Shown: positions 1-6,661 of the stretch, one piece after another
Layout of the letters: the number at the start of each line of letters is the position of its first letter
Numbering within the stretch: the stretch's first letter is position 1
Assembly: GCA_030615805.1 (NCBI GenBank)
Contig: JAUWYN010000003.1
Span: forward strand, 1-30,549
Source of the DNA: Hadesarchaea archaeon
GTDB taxonomy: Archaea > Hadarchaeota > Hadarchaeia > Hadarchaeales > Hadarchaeaceae
Direction of reading: 5' to 3'
DNA length: 30,549 bases
Translations under genes and position numbers: made by a program
Notes under the pieces: generated by a model
The model's input: only the letters and a program-made list of their open reading frames with translations
The model's database searches: none
What the model was told of the DNA's origin: nothing

Positions 1-1075
1 CGTCAAAGAGACCGTGCTCCGCGCGGTTGAAGAGCTAGCCGAACTTCACGTCGAAACCACAAATCCTGGCGTCGTGTTTTATGAAGGTAAAAGGATCCCC
101 ACAAAGCTAAGGAAATTCTCGAAGAAGGTTGTGCAGGATATCGTAACGATCGATGAAGCTGAAGCCTTGGCGAGGGAAATCGGTGCAGAGGTGCACAAGT
201 TCAAGCTCGGGCGTGGAATCATCGGCGCGCTAGCTGCGATCGGCAACCCCCTCGAGCGCGACCGGACGTTTGAACTCATCGCATATCGCACGCCTGAAAA
301 TCGAGGAACCCCGAGAAAAGTCGATGCCGCTTCAGTCATTAGAATGAATGACCAAACTTTCCCACGCACGTTCGACAATTTGGACCCCTTCACCGGGGAG
401 ATCCGCATCACCCCCCACACCCCCTGCCCAATTCTCTACGGCATTCGTGGAGAGGACGCCAAAACCACGCTGGGGGCCCATAAACTCGTAAAAGCTTTGG
501 AACCCATCGAGCGCTCCATCGTCTACAAGACAAACCAGGGTACGGACGAACACCTCAGGCGAGCGAAGGTTGCGGAAGTCAAACCCTATTGGTCGGTGAT
601 CGTCGAGGGTGAGGTTTCAAGCGCGCCCAAAATCATCCTCGGGGGGCACGTCATTTTCAGCATGCGGGATAAAACCGGGGAAATTGACTGTGCCGCCTAC
701 GAGCCTACCCGCCAGTTTCGCGATATCGCCAAGAAATTTGTTGTCGGCGATAAGATCGTTGCCTATGGTGGAGTGAAAGAGAAACCTGAGTTGCCCCTCA
801 CCATCAATTTGGAAAAACTTTCAATCCTAAAGCTTGCGTCGGTGCTACGAAAGGTCAACCCGACGTGCCCACGTTGCGGCAAGCGGATGAAGTCCGAGGG
901 GAAGGGCAAGGGATATTCGTGTAAACGGTGTAAAGTTAGGGTACCAGCCGATGCAGCAAAAATTGTGGAGATGCTGAGGGAGATTGAGGTAGGTGCTTTC
1001 GAGGTCCCACCACGTGCTCGCAGGCATCTAGCTCGACCCCTCGTGCGGGTTGCATACCTAAGGAGAGAATACTGA
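1..1075 (+). CDS. tiaS: tRNA(Ile2) 2-agmatinylcytidine synthetase TiaS, 5'-truncated by window
   Basis: The frame is open from base 2, so the N-terminus lies outside the window; about 357 residues are visible of a family usually about 420 long. TiaS modifies C34 of the tRNA-Ile2 anticodon with agmatine in an ATP-dependent reaction, so that the CAU anticodon reads AUA codons. Visible are the TiaS core (motifs near NPLERDRTFELIAYR and FDNLDPFTGEIRITPHTPCP), an OB-fold-like segment (about visible residues 195-275) and a C-terminal zinc ribbon, CPRCGKRM...CKRC. The catalytic N-terminal part is mostly missing. The stop codon overlaps the start of the deoxyhypusine synthase gene by 1 nt (TGATG), so the two are translationally coupled. 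The GTG at base 14 is internal, not the true start. Confidence 0.93.
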   Translation, partial: VKETVLRAVEELAELHVETTNPGVVFYEGKRIPTKLRKFSKKVVQDIVTIDEAEALAREIGAEVHKFKLGRGIIGALAAIGNPLERDRTFELIAYRTPENRGTPRKVDAASVIRMNDQTFPRTFDNLDPFTGEIRITPHTPCPILYGIRGEDAKTTLGAHKLVKALEPIERSIVYKTNQGTDEHLRRAKVAEVKPYWSVIVEGEVSSAPKIILGGHVIFSMRDKTGEIDCAAYEPTRQFRDIAKKFVVGDKIVAYGGVKEKPELPLTINLEKLSILKLASVLRKVNPTCPRCGKRMKSEGKGKGYSCKRCKVRVPADAAKIVEMLREIEVGAFEVPPRARRHLARPLVRVAYLRREY

Positions 1076-1998
1076 TGGAGAAGCGCGTTGAGCACATCGA
1101 ACTCAAGCCCGGGATGCGGGTCGACGAACTCGTAGACGCCATGGGGAAGTCGGGTGTCTTCAGTGCTGGGCGAGTCGCGAAAGCCGTCGAGATTTACCGC
1201 GAGATGCTCAAGGCCGGGTCGACGATTTTCATGGGTGTTGGGGGTGCAATGGTCCCCGGAGGGCTTCGCCGAGTCCTGACCCAAGCGATCAATGAGGGAC
1301 TTGTGAACGTCCTCGTCACCACGGGCGCAAACGTCACCCATGATCTCATCGAGGCATTCGGTGGCTACCACGCACGAGGTGAACCCTTGGTCGATGACGC
1401 CGAGCTGCACGAGCGGGGCATAAGCCGCATCTTCGACGTTTATGTTCCGCAACAGGTTTTCGAGCTCTTCGAGGATCGAATCCAACCGATGCTTGCCGAG
1501 GTCACGAAAGAGGATGCACGAATGTCATCTGCCGAACTCCTCCGCAGGATTGGGTCGCGCCTCGACGATGAAAATTCTTTCGTGAAAGCTGCAGCGGCGA
1601 AAGGGGTGCCCGTCTTCTGTCCGGCGATAGCGGACTCGATCCTCGGGCTTCAGGCGTGGCTCTACTCGCAGGAGCACGAGCTCTGCATCGATTGCCTGCG
1701 CGATGTTCGAGAGGCTGTCGAGTTGGCGAGCAACGCGAAGAAACCCGGGGCGGTGTTGCTTGGTGGGAGTGTCCCAAAAAACTTTATCCTGCAGAGCATG
1801 TTGCTCGCGCCGAGCGCGTTCAAGTACGCGATCCAGATAACCACGGACCGCCCGGAGCACGGGAGCTTGAGTGGTGCGACCCTCGAGGAAGCGAAGTCTT
1901 GGGGCAAGATCGAGCCAGATGCTAGGGTGGTGAACGTGGTCGGGGACGCTACTGTGATATTTCCGATTATGGTGGCAGCGGTTTTGGCGAAGAAGTAA
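1075..1998 (+). CDS. dys: Deoxyhypusine synthase
   Basis: This 307-residue protein transfers the aminobutyl group of spermidine, through NAD, to a lysine of aIF5A, the first step of hypusine formation. The fold signatures are clear: the N-terminal KPGMRVDELVD, the NAD-binding stretch GVGGAMVPGGLRR (about 54-66), TTGANVTHDLIEAFGG (82-97), and the C-terminal GGSVPKNF, in which K235 matches the catalytic enzyme-intermediate lysine. It ends with the family motif SWGKIEPDARVVNVVGDATVIFP. The length is normal for archaeal homologues. It overlaps tiaS by one base, so both RNA/translation modification genes are probably one operon. The ATG start is supported by a purine-rich AAGGAGAG just upstream (1060-1067). 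Confidence 0.96.
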   Translation: MEKRVEHIELKPGMRVDELVDAMGKSGVFSAGRVAKAVEIYREMLKAGSTIFMGVGGAMVPGGLRRVLTQAINEGLVNVLVTTGANVTHDLIEAFGGYHARGEPLVDDAELHERGISRIFDVYVPQQVFELFEDRIQPMLAEVTKEDARMSSAELLRRIGSRLDDENSFVKAAAAKGVPVFCPAIADSILGLQAWLYSQEHELCIDCLRDVREAVELASNAKKPGAVLLGGSVPKNFILQSMLLAPSAFKYAIQITTDRPEHGSLSGATLEEAKSWGKIEPDARVVNVVGDATVIFPIMVAAVLAKK

Positions 1999-2332
1999 CT
2001 CGGGGTTCTTTTCTATTAAGCGCCCGCTCAGAGTGCGCCTGAAATCCGGTAGCTACGCCCACGCCTTGAGGTGGTGCCACAGAAGGGGTCTGTTTTTTCC
2101 ACAACCACCATATCAGCACTATCGATATTACAATTATCACCGCAACCACCACGACCCAGTAGAGTATTGGTGCTGCGGGCTTTTCACCCGTCACCGCGAA
2201 CCAAGATAGACTTGGCACCGTTGCCGAGAAATGCACGTGACTCGCGTTTTCACCCACGATGGTCGTCGATACCTCTTGCCACGTATTGTCTGTATTGCCC
2301 AACTTCCACTCCAAAAATTGTGGATATCTTGA
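1967..2332 (-). pseudogene. Relic of a PGF-pre-PGF/S-layer-type surface protein, C-terminal end only
   Basis: The minus-strand frame between two in-frame stops encodes a segment resembling the C-terminal part of archaeal PGF-pre-PGF domain proteins: EWKLGNTDNTWQEV followed by an FSATVPSLSWFAVTGEKP block. A single strong membrane span (ILYWVVVVAVIIVISIVLIWWLW) and a KK stop-transfer follow. There is no signal peptide, no ATG (the best start is TTG at 2314), and the frame is closed at 2333-2335, just after the neighbouring gene's stop. The distal tail runs antisense into the deoxyhypusine synthase gene and looks random. I read it as the remnant of a much larger cell-surface protein. A real small one-span membrane protein starting at TTG is the alternative. 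Confidence 0.45.
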
Positions 2333-2354
2333 TTAATAACGCTGCCGAGAGCTC

Positions 2355-3026
2355 TCAGAACTCATGGCTCTCCCCGGGTTTCAGCACGACCACCTGCGTC
2401 CCGAGCTCCTTCTCCTTCATCGCGTTGACGAAGTCATCCGCCGATTGTGCCAGCACGGGGGAAGTCAGGTAGTGCATGGGGATGACGACCTTTGGCAGGA
2501 GTAGCCTAACCGCCTCCGCCGCCTCCTTGGCGCCCATCGTGTAGTAACCACCGATCGGGAGGCAAACTATCTCGGGTCTGTAAAGCTGACCTATCATCCT
2601 CATGTCGTTGAATAAACCCGTGTCGCCCGCGTGATAGATGCGCGCCTTCCCAACATCAATCACGAAACCCGCGGGGGAGCCGCGTTCGGCCGAGTGTAAT
2701 GCTTGGACCATCGATATCTTGATTCCCTTAACCTCATGGGTCGCGCCGATATTCATCGCTACGACATCGACAACACCCTCGGCCTGCGCGTGGTTGCCGA
2801 GTTCATATATCCCCACGAAGATCGCGGCCGTGCGCTTGCAAATTTCGATCGCGTCGCCAAGGTGATGGCTGTGATCGTGGGTGACACAAACGATATCGGC
2901 TTGCGTGATGTCTGAAGCCTTCGCCGCAGCCTTCGGGTTCCCGGTGAGAAAAGGGTCCACCAAGATAACTTTCTTGTCTGCATTTATCTCAAACCCCGAG
3001 TGCCCGAACCAACGGATGCTTGCCAT
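2355..3026 (-). CDS. UPF0173-type metal-dependent hydrolase (metallo-beta-lactamase fold)
   Basis: This 223-residue protein begins MASIRWFGHSGFEI and has the full MBL layout: DPFLTGNP, the metal motif THDHSHHLGD (about residues 53-62), ALHSAERGSPAGFVID, HAGDTGLF, PIGGYYTMG and a late IPMHY histidine. This is the L-ascorbate-6-phosphate-lactonase-like UPF0173 family, whose substrate is unknown. In the metal motif the usual Asp of HxHxDH is His, which could change the second metal site. I chose ATG at 3026 over ATG at 3053 because GGGAGGGCG lies 5 bases upstream and family members start at this point. It is divergent from the DUF429 gene across a 57-bp spacer with a palindromic TATA box. Confidence 0.88.
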   Translation of the reverse strand: MASIRWFGHSGFEINADKKVILVDPFLTGNPKAAAKASDITQADIVCVTHDHSHHLGDAIEICKRTAAIFVGIYELGNHAQAEGVVDVVAMNIGATHEVKGIKISMVQALHSAERGSPAGFVIDVGKARIYHAGDTGLFNDMRMIGQLYRPEIVCLPIGGYYTMGAKEAAEAVRLLLPKVVIPMHYLTSPVLAQSADDFVNAMKEKELGTQVVVLKPGESHEF

Positions 3027-3059
3027 CTTCGCCCTCCCAAAGTTTTCAAGCATTCAGAG

Positions 3060-3067
3060 CTTATAAG
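3060..3067. promoter_or_regulatory. Palindromic TATA box CTTATAAG between divergent genes
   Basis: CTTATAAG reads the same on both strands. It lies about 21 bases from the GTG of the DUF429 gene and about 34 bases from the ATG of the MBL hydrolase. It can therefore serve as TATA box in both directions, giving a nearly leaderless transcript to the right and a short SD-containing leader to the left. This is inferred from archaeal promoter spacing. Confidence 0.5.
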
Positions 3068-3083
3068 TTTTCAATGGGTTGGC

Positions 3084-3635
3084 GTGAAAATCATCGGCAT
3101 CGATCTAGCCGGGCGCGCGACGAACCCGAGTGGCCTCGCCGTGCTCTCAGACTATAGGGTTGACGTACGATTGATTCACTCCGACGAAGAGATAATCGAG
3201 CTATGCGCGCGCGAGCGTCCCGATTTAGTTGCCATCGATGCCCCGCTCAGTCTACCGAAGCGCGGTAATCTGAGAAAAGCCGATGCCTCGCTGATCGGGC
3301 GAGGACTCCGCGTCCTTTCCCCCACCTTCGCTGGGATGCAATCGCTCACCGAGCGAGGGATACGCCTCGCGGGGATGCTTCGAGCGAAAGGTCTTGGGGT
3401 CATAGAGATACACCCACGGACTTCAGGCGTGCTCCTCTTCAAAACCCCCGACCGCCGTCGATGGGTGGCCAAGCTCAGGAGAGAGGGAATGAAATTGAAA
3501 GAAAACGCGAGCGAACATGAGATCGACGCGGCCCTAGCTGCGCTGACCGGTGCGCTCCACCTCCAAAAGAAAACGGAAGAAGTCGGGGAGGCTGAAGAGG
3601 GAACAATCGTTATCCCCCGTCGCCAGTTGTCGTAG
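3084..3635 (+). CDS. DUF429 family protein (predicted RNase H-fold nuclease)
   Basis: This 183-residue protein starts at GTG 3084 with the beta-strand IIGIDLAGR, whose Asp is the hallmark of RNase H-like/actin-like folds. A second acidic strand, DLVAIDAPLSLP, follows about 45 residues later, and there is a conserved R-x-LSPTFAGMQSL segment and IEIHPRTSG. These are features of DUF429, predicted nucleases of unknown substrate. In-frame codons back to 3000 are open but have no SD, and that extension would overlap the divergent gene. The TATA box at 3060-3067 fits a nearly leaderless start at 3084. It converges on the TFB-like gene, with only one base between the stops. Confidence 0.82.
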   Translation: MKIIGIDLAGRATNPSGLAVLSDYRVDVRLIHSDEEIIELCARERPDLVAIDAPLSLPKRGNLRKADASLIGRGLRVLSPTFAGMQSLTERGIRLAGMLRAKGLGVIEIHPRTSGVLLFKTPDRRRWVAKLRREGMKLKENASEHEIDAALAALTGALHLQKKTEEVGEAEEGTIVIPRRQLS

Positions 3636-3636
3636 T

Positions 3637-3999
3637 TCATGCCCCGCGATCGACCACGAGTTCACGAATGCTTCGAGCGGTCCTCGATAGGTTTGATGCC
3701 CCAACACCCATCATGTTCGTAATTTTTTTGATCGTGACCTTCTCCCCCGCCGATTTCGACGCGAGGTAGAGCATGGCCGCAGCAAGCAAGAGCGGGGGCT
3801 TTGCCTGTCTAAACCTCTTGGGTAAAGCACCGTGAAGCTCGTGGGCGCGCTCGATTGCCCGCCTGGACAGCCCAAGCTGGGTAGCAAATCGATTGATGTA
3901 ATCATCGGTCGAGATGCAGGGTAGCTTGAGCTTTGCCGCAATCGCTCGGTGCTCCTCCAGCAGGCGGTTATTTATTAGTCGGAAAAAATTCCACCACAT
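3637..3999 (-). CDS. TFB-like protein with a single cyclin repeat
   Basis: This 120-residue protein matches one cyclin-like repeat of archaeal TFB, the second repeat best: STDDYINRFATQLGLSRRAIERA, PPLLLAAAMLYLASKSAGEKVTIKKI, then a helix-turn-helix, NMMGVGASNLSRTARSIREL. A complete TFB has about 300 residues: zinc ribbon, B-finger and two repeats. Here zinc ribbon, B-finger and the first repeat are absent, and only about 30 residues precede the repeat. The helix-turn-helix of repeat 2 is what reads the BRE element in TFB, so BRE-type DNA binding is possible. ATG 3999 is the only good start. It is divergent from the MinD-like gene with 38 bases between start codons. Alternatively it is a decayed tfb copy, but the frame is intact. 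Confidence 0.75.
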   Translation of the reverse strand: MWWNFFRLINNRLLEEHRAIAAKLKLPCISTDDYINRFATQLGLSRRAIERAHELHGALPKRFRQAKPPLLLAAAMLYLASKSAGEKVTIKKITNMMGVGASNLSRTARSIRELVVDRGA

Positions 4000-4037
4000 A
4001 GTATTTAGATTGAGAGCTTTAGGTTTTTGTGATTAAC

Positions 4038-4757
4038 ATGCGCCGCATCGCCGTCGCCTCTGGCAAGGGGGGAGTGGGGCGAACCACACTCGTCGCAAAC
4101 CTCGGTATCGCCCTCGCAAGTTTGGGCAAGGAAACCATAATCATCGACGGCAGCTTGACGACACCCGACCTCGCCCTCCTCTTTAAGCTTGAGAAGTCCG
4201 TCTACACCCTGAACGATGCCTTGGTGGGTGAGGCTACGCTCGCCGATGTGATGTACTTGGGACCGAAGCGGGTTAAGATCGTGCCGGCCGGGGTGACGCT
4301 CGAGCAAATCAGGAAGGCCCGCCCGGAGCGCCTAGCCGAGCTGATGCGCCAGGTGCCTGAAAAGACCGACTTCGTGCTCATCGATGTCCCGAGCGGCCTG
4401 AGGCGTGAAACCGTCTCCGCCATGCGCGCTGGGCGTGAGGTCCTGCTGGTCGCGACGCCCGAGATGACCTCGATCTCGGACGCCATGAAAACCCGCCTCA
4501 TCGCCGAATTCTTGGGCTTGGCGCCGATAGGGGTGGTACTCAACCGCGTCCGCCGGGAGGAGTTCGAGCTGACCCGTGATGAGATTCGGATGAACATGAA
4601 CGTGCCCGTGCTGGCGGAGATACCCGAAGACGAAAAAGTGAAGCAGGCACTCAAACAGGGGAAACCCTTGCTCGAACTCAGCCCCAACTCGCCCGCAGCT
4701 AAGGCGATCAAGCAATTGGCGAAGAAATTACTTAGGGTGAGGGGCCGGACCCGCTAA
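4038..4757 (+). CDS. MinD/ParA-like ATPase with altered nucleotide motifs
   Basis: This 239-residue protein aligns over its whole length with archaeal MinD: deviant Walker A SGKGGVGRTT (8-17), Walker B FVLIDVPSG (112-120), VVLNRVRR, and a C-terminal LSPNSPAAKAIKQLAKKLL. Family members are P-loop switch ATPases that position partners at membranes or on DNA. Two key positions differ. The signature lysine K10 is kept, but the P-loop lysine is R15, and the switch I DxD is D37-G-S39. ATP hydrolysis may therefore be weak or lost. The basic amphipathic C-terminal helix could touch membranes. ATG 4038 gives the usual MRRIAVASGKGG start. The gene is divergent from the TFB-like gene. Confidence 0.88.
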   Translation: MRRIAVASGKGGVGRTTLVANLGIALASLGKETIIIDGSLTTPDLALLFKLEKSVYTLNDALVGEATLADVMYLGPKRVKIVPAGVTLEQIRKARPERLAELMRQVPEKTDFVLIDVPSGLRRETVSAMRAGREVLLVATPEMTSISDAMKTRLIAEFLGLAPIGVVLNRVRREEFELTRDEIRMNMNVPVLAEIPEDEKVKQALKQGKPLLELSPNSPAAKAIKQLAKKLLRVRGRTR

Positions 4758-4772
4758 AAACCACCATTTTTC

Positions 4773-4877
4773 GAGAGGTGATCCCATTACTGGCCCATGT
4801 ACATTCGTGTGTTCACTCTCAAGCACTGTACACGAACGAACACCAAACAGCTATTAAGCTAATGCGCAGAACTTAAA
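4773..4877 (+). other. Gap between MinD-like gene and small ORF: orphan SD, inverted repeat, TATA box
   Basis: A full consensus SD (GAGGTGATC, 4775-4783) is not followed by any annotated gene. Possible users are a 32-codon ORF from GTG 4778 to the TAA at 4874-4876 or a 21-codon ORF from ATG 4797. An inverted repeat, TTCGTGT (4804-4810) with ACACGAA (4830-4836), is accompanied by a second pair, GTGTTC (4809-4814) and GAACAC (4838-4843). CTATTAAGC (4851-4859) is a plausible TATA box for the small ORF starting at 4878, which would then be leaderless. None of the micro-ORFs resembles a protein I know. Confidence 0.4.
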
Positions 4878-5021
4878 ATGGTGCTTTGTTTGCGACGCTT
4901 CAAGCGCCGCGAGAAGGAGCGAAAGGGCAACGAGAAGGATCAAGAACTCGAACGAAAGCTGCTCAAGCGCGCGCTCGAGAAGGGCCTCGAAGAGAAACAG
5001 ATTTTTAAAGAAGAGGACTAA
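4878..5021 (+). CDS. Small highly charged protein, 47 residues, unknown
   Basis: ATG 4878 to TAA 5019-5021 encodes a 47-residue protein that is almost entirely Lys, Arg, Glu and Leu: a basic start, MVLCLRRFKRREKERKG, then an alternating ELERKLLKRALEKGLEE stretch predicted as one amphipathic helix or coiled coil. Codon choice resembles the neighbouring genes. A TATA-like CTATTAAGC sits about 24 bases upstream, fitting a leaderless transcript. No family is recognised; RNA or nucleic-acid contact is conceivable from the charge but unproven. Its last four bases overlap the end of a convergent small ORF. Confidence 0.5.
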   Translation: MVLCLRRFKRREKERKGNEKDQELERKLLKRALEKGLEEKQIFKEED

Positions 5022-5182
5022 CCTTTCGCTCGCTCGGGCGGGATGGTAAAGCAGACCACACCCGGTTTCGGCTCGTAGATATGGCCGGCCTTCTTCTCCC
5101 CAGCCAAGACCCCACCGACCTCCTCGTGAGTCCTACCTTCCCTTAATGTCCTCTCCGGCCCTTTTAAGGTTGAAAGGACCAC
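5018..5182 (-). CDS. Small protein, 54 residues, unknown
   Basis: The minus-strand frame from GTG 5182 (or TTG 5194, just after an in-frame stop at 5195-5197) to TAG 5018 gives VVLSTLKGPERTLREG, GGVLAGEKKAGHIYEPKPG and VVCFTIPPERAKG. The composition is that of a folded protein, with buried-looking strands GHIYEP and VVCFTIPP, and codon use matches that of nearby genes. I do not recognise the family. The start is uncertain because no ATG and no clear SD are present. The converging 47-residue ORF overlaps its stop codon by four bases. Confidence 0.45.
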   Translation of the reverse strand: MVLSTLKGPERTLREGRTHEEVGGVLAGEKKAGHIYEPKPGVVCFTIPPERAKG

Positions 5183-5231
5183 GGCGAGCGACAACTACTT
5201 TTTGGAGCGTGGCAAAGAATATCACGGTTTA

Positions 5232-5720
5232 ATGAAATTCGTCGCGGATGGTATGCTCGGCAAGCTTGCGCGCTGGCTTAGGCTGGCCAGCCACGATGTC
5301 ACTTACATAGGTGATCTCGGGGTGCCCGCGAGCGAGCAGGACGATGTCTTGCTTGAGCTGGCCAAACTCGAGCGAAGAGTACTGCTAACGTGCGACTTGG
5401 TCCTACACCGCCGTGCCAAGCGTGTAGGCATCCGGAGCGCCTACGTCGAGAGCAACGATGTCGTCGAACAGCTTGTCGAGGTCTCAAAACGCTGTGGGCA
5501 GAGGATCAGGATCGAGCCCGAGAACTCCCGATGTCCGATGTGTAATGGTCAGCTCAAGTTCGCGAGCAAGGGCGATGTCAAAGATATCGTCCCGGCAACC
5601 GTGCTGAAAGCGCAACGGGAGTTCTGGCGATGCGGGAACTGTGGTAAAATCTATTGGCATGGCACACATTGGAAAACCATACTCGAAATGGCCTCGCGAT
5701 ATAACCGGATGGTGAGGTAA
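5232..5720 (+). CDS. Mut7-C RNase domain protein with zinc ribbon
   Basis: This 162-residue protein carries a PIN-like Mut7-C (DUF82) domain: KFVADGMLGKLARWLRLASHDV with D6, the acidic pair D37/D38 in SEQDD, and LLTCDLVLHRRA with D55. The zinc ribbon has cysteines C101/C104 (CPMC) and C134/C137 (CGNC), and then the family ending GKIYWHGTHW. These proteins are predicted metal-dependent ribonucleases. ATG 5232 is chosen over an upstream in-frame GTG/TTG because family members begin MKFVADGMLGKLARWLR. The next gene, AMMECR1, starts five bases downstream, so the two are probably co-transcribed. Confidence 0.88.
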   Translation: MKFVADGMLGKLARWLRLASHDVTYIGDLGVPASEQDDVLLELAKLERRVLLTCDLVLHRRAKRVGIRSAYVESNDVVEQLVEVSKRCGQRIRIEPENSRCPMCNGQLKFASKGDVKDIVPATVLKAQREFWRCGNCGKIYWHGTHWKTILEMASRYNRMVR

Positions 5721-5725
5721 ATACC

Positions 5726-6331
5726 GTGCTCACGCTTGAGGAAGGAAAGTTGCTGGTGAAGCTTGCTAGGGAAACGATCGAAACCTACCTGCGCGAGGGC
5801 AGGAAACCACGTGTGCCGAAGGTGCCCGCAAAATTGCGTGAACGCCGGGGCGTTTTCGTTACCCTAAACAAAGGGGGTGAACTCCGTGGATGCATCGGCC
5901 ACCCCCTACCCACCACCCCTCTTGTCGATGCCGTGATCGACTCCGCCATAAGCTCCGCGACCCGCGACCCCCGCTTCCCGCCGGTGGACCCCGAGGAGCT
6001 CCCCGCGCTGGATGTGGAGGTGAGCGTGCTCTCGAAGCCCGAGCCCATCGAGGTGAAAAGCCCACGCGAATATCCGAAACACATCGTGATCGGCAGGGAC
6101 GGTTTAATCATCGAGTGGTCGGGTTGCGCCGGCCTGCTCCTGCCCCAAGTGCCCATCGAGTGGGGGTGGAATGCCGAGGAGTTCCTCTCGCACGCTTGCA
6201 TGAAGGCGGGGTTGATGCCCGACCACTGGCTCCGTGAGGGGGTACGCATAAGCAAGTTTTCGGCGCAGGTCTTCAGAGAGCGGAGGCCGGGCGGCGAGGT
6301 AGATGGGCGCAAAATGGCCCAGAATGAATGA
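5726..6331 (+). CDS. AMMECR1 domain protein
   Basis: This 201-residue protein has the AMMECR1 domain over its full length, including the invariant motif LRGCIG at residues 53-58, TRDPRFPPVDPEELPALDVEVSVLS, and IEWSGCAGLLLPQVPIEWGWNAEEFL. The family is universal in archaea and eukaryotes, with no firmly known reaction; the LRGCIG cleft is thought to be an active or binding site. GTG 5726 follows GGTGAGGTAAATACC, a usable SD that overlaps the upstream stop. It forms a likely operon with the Mut7-C nuclease. The Memo and radical SAM partners known from AmmeMemoRadiSam loci are not in this window. Confidence 0.92.
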   Translation: MLTLEEGKLLVKLARETIETYLREGRKPRVPKVPAKLRERRGVFVTLNKGGELRGCIGHPLPTTPLVDAVIDSAISSATRDPRFPPVDPEELPALDVEVSVLSKPEPIEVKSPREYPKHIVIGRDGLIIEWSGCAGLLLPQVPIEWGWNAEEFLSHACMKAGLMPDHWLREGVRISKFSAQVFRERRPGGEVDGRKMAQNE

Positions 6332-6332
6332 T

Positions 6333-6352
6333 GAGCTTTTTTCGAGCTTTTT
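6333..6352 (+). terminator. T-rich terminator after AMMECR1
   Basis: Directly after the stop codon there are two copies of GAGCTTTTT, giving runs of six T (6337-6342) and five T (6348-6352). T-runs on the non-template strand are the usual archaeal termination signal. The next promoter begins about 15 bases further on. Confidence 0.5.
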
Positions 6353-6365
6353 GGAGCAAAACTAA

Positions 6366-6376
6366 CTTTAAATACT
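6366..6376 (+). promoter_or_regulatory. TATA box for the small coiled-coil gene
   Basis: ACTTTAAATAC lies about 40 bases before ATG 6411. A transcript starting about 25 bases downstream would carry the SD GAGGTGAG (6400-6407), followed by the ATG. Confidence 0.55.
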
Positions 6377-6410
6377 GGAAAGCTCAAAAAATCAAAAGAG
6401 AGGTGAGAGG

Positions 6411-6641
6411 ATGGAACAAATTGCAAAAGATGAACGCATTTCGTCTATCGAGAGCAAGTTAAACTCATTAATTCAGCGGTTATCGAATTTGGAACGCCGA
6501 TTGAGCGTTCTAGAGCGTTCCGCTGGGACCAAGTCGCTGCCCCCCCCACCAACACCTGCCCAGCCTAGCAAGATAAGTCACAACTACCTCAACCGCGCCA
6601 TATCTAAGGCACGACGCGACTATGAGAGAAAGTACCGATAG
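6411..6641 (+). CDS. Small coiled-coil protein with proline linker and basic tail
   Basis: This 76-residue protein of unknown function has a heptad-patterned N-terminal helix (IESKLNSLIQRLSNLERRLSVLERS, about 11-37), predicted to dimerise as a coiled coil. A proline-rich linker (LPPPPTPAQPS) follows, then a basic C-terminal segment, ISKARRDYERKYR. No family is recognised. A strong SD (GAGGTGAGAGG) and a good TATA box 40 bases upstream make expression likely. A membrane protein gene follows after 20 bases and may share the transcript. A scaffold or nucleic-acid-associated role is only a guess from composition. Confidence 0.7.
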   Translation: MEQIAKDERISSIESKLNSLIQRLSNLERRLSVLERSAGTKSLPPPPTPAQPSKISHNYLNRAISKARRDYERKYR

Positions 6642-6661
6642 CCCAGCACCTCGGTGAAGGG

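Noticed and set aside
763..1485. Long open frame on the minus strand across tiaS and dys (240 codons).
   Set aside because: It is antisense to two clear, conserved genes and has no recognisable domain; the GC-biased codon positions of the real genes leave the opposite strand open.
6327..6335. ATGATGA as a possible C box of a C/D box sRNA.
   Set aside because: It overlaps the AMMECR1 stop codon and no paired D box (CTGA) lies at a fitting distance.
5785..6426. Minus-strand 213-codon frame across AMMECR1.
   Set aside because: It is antisense to the conserved AMMECR1 gene, is serine/proline/arginine-rich without a domain, and lacks a promoter.
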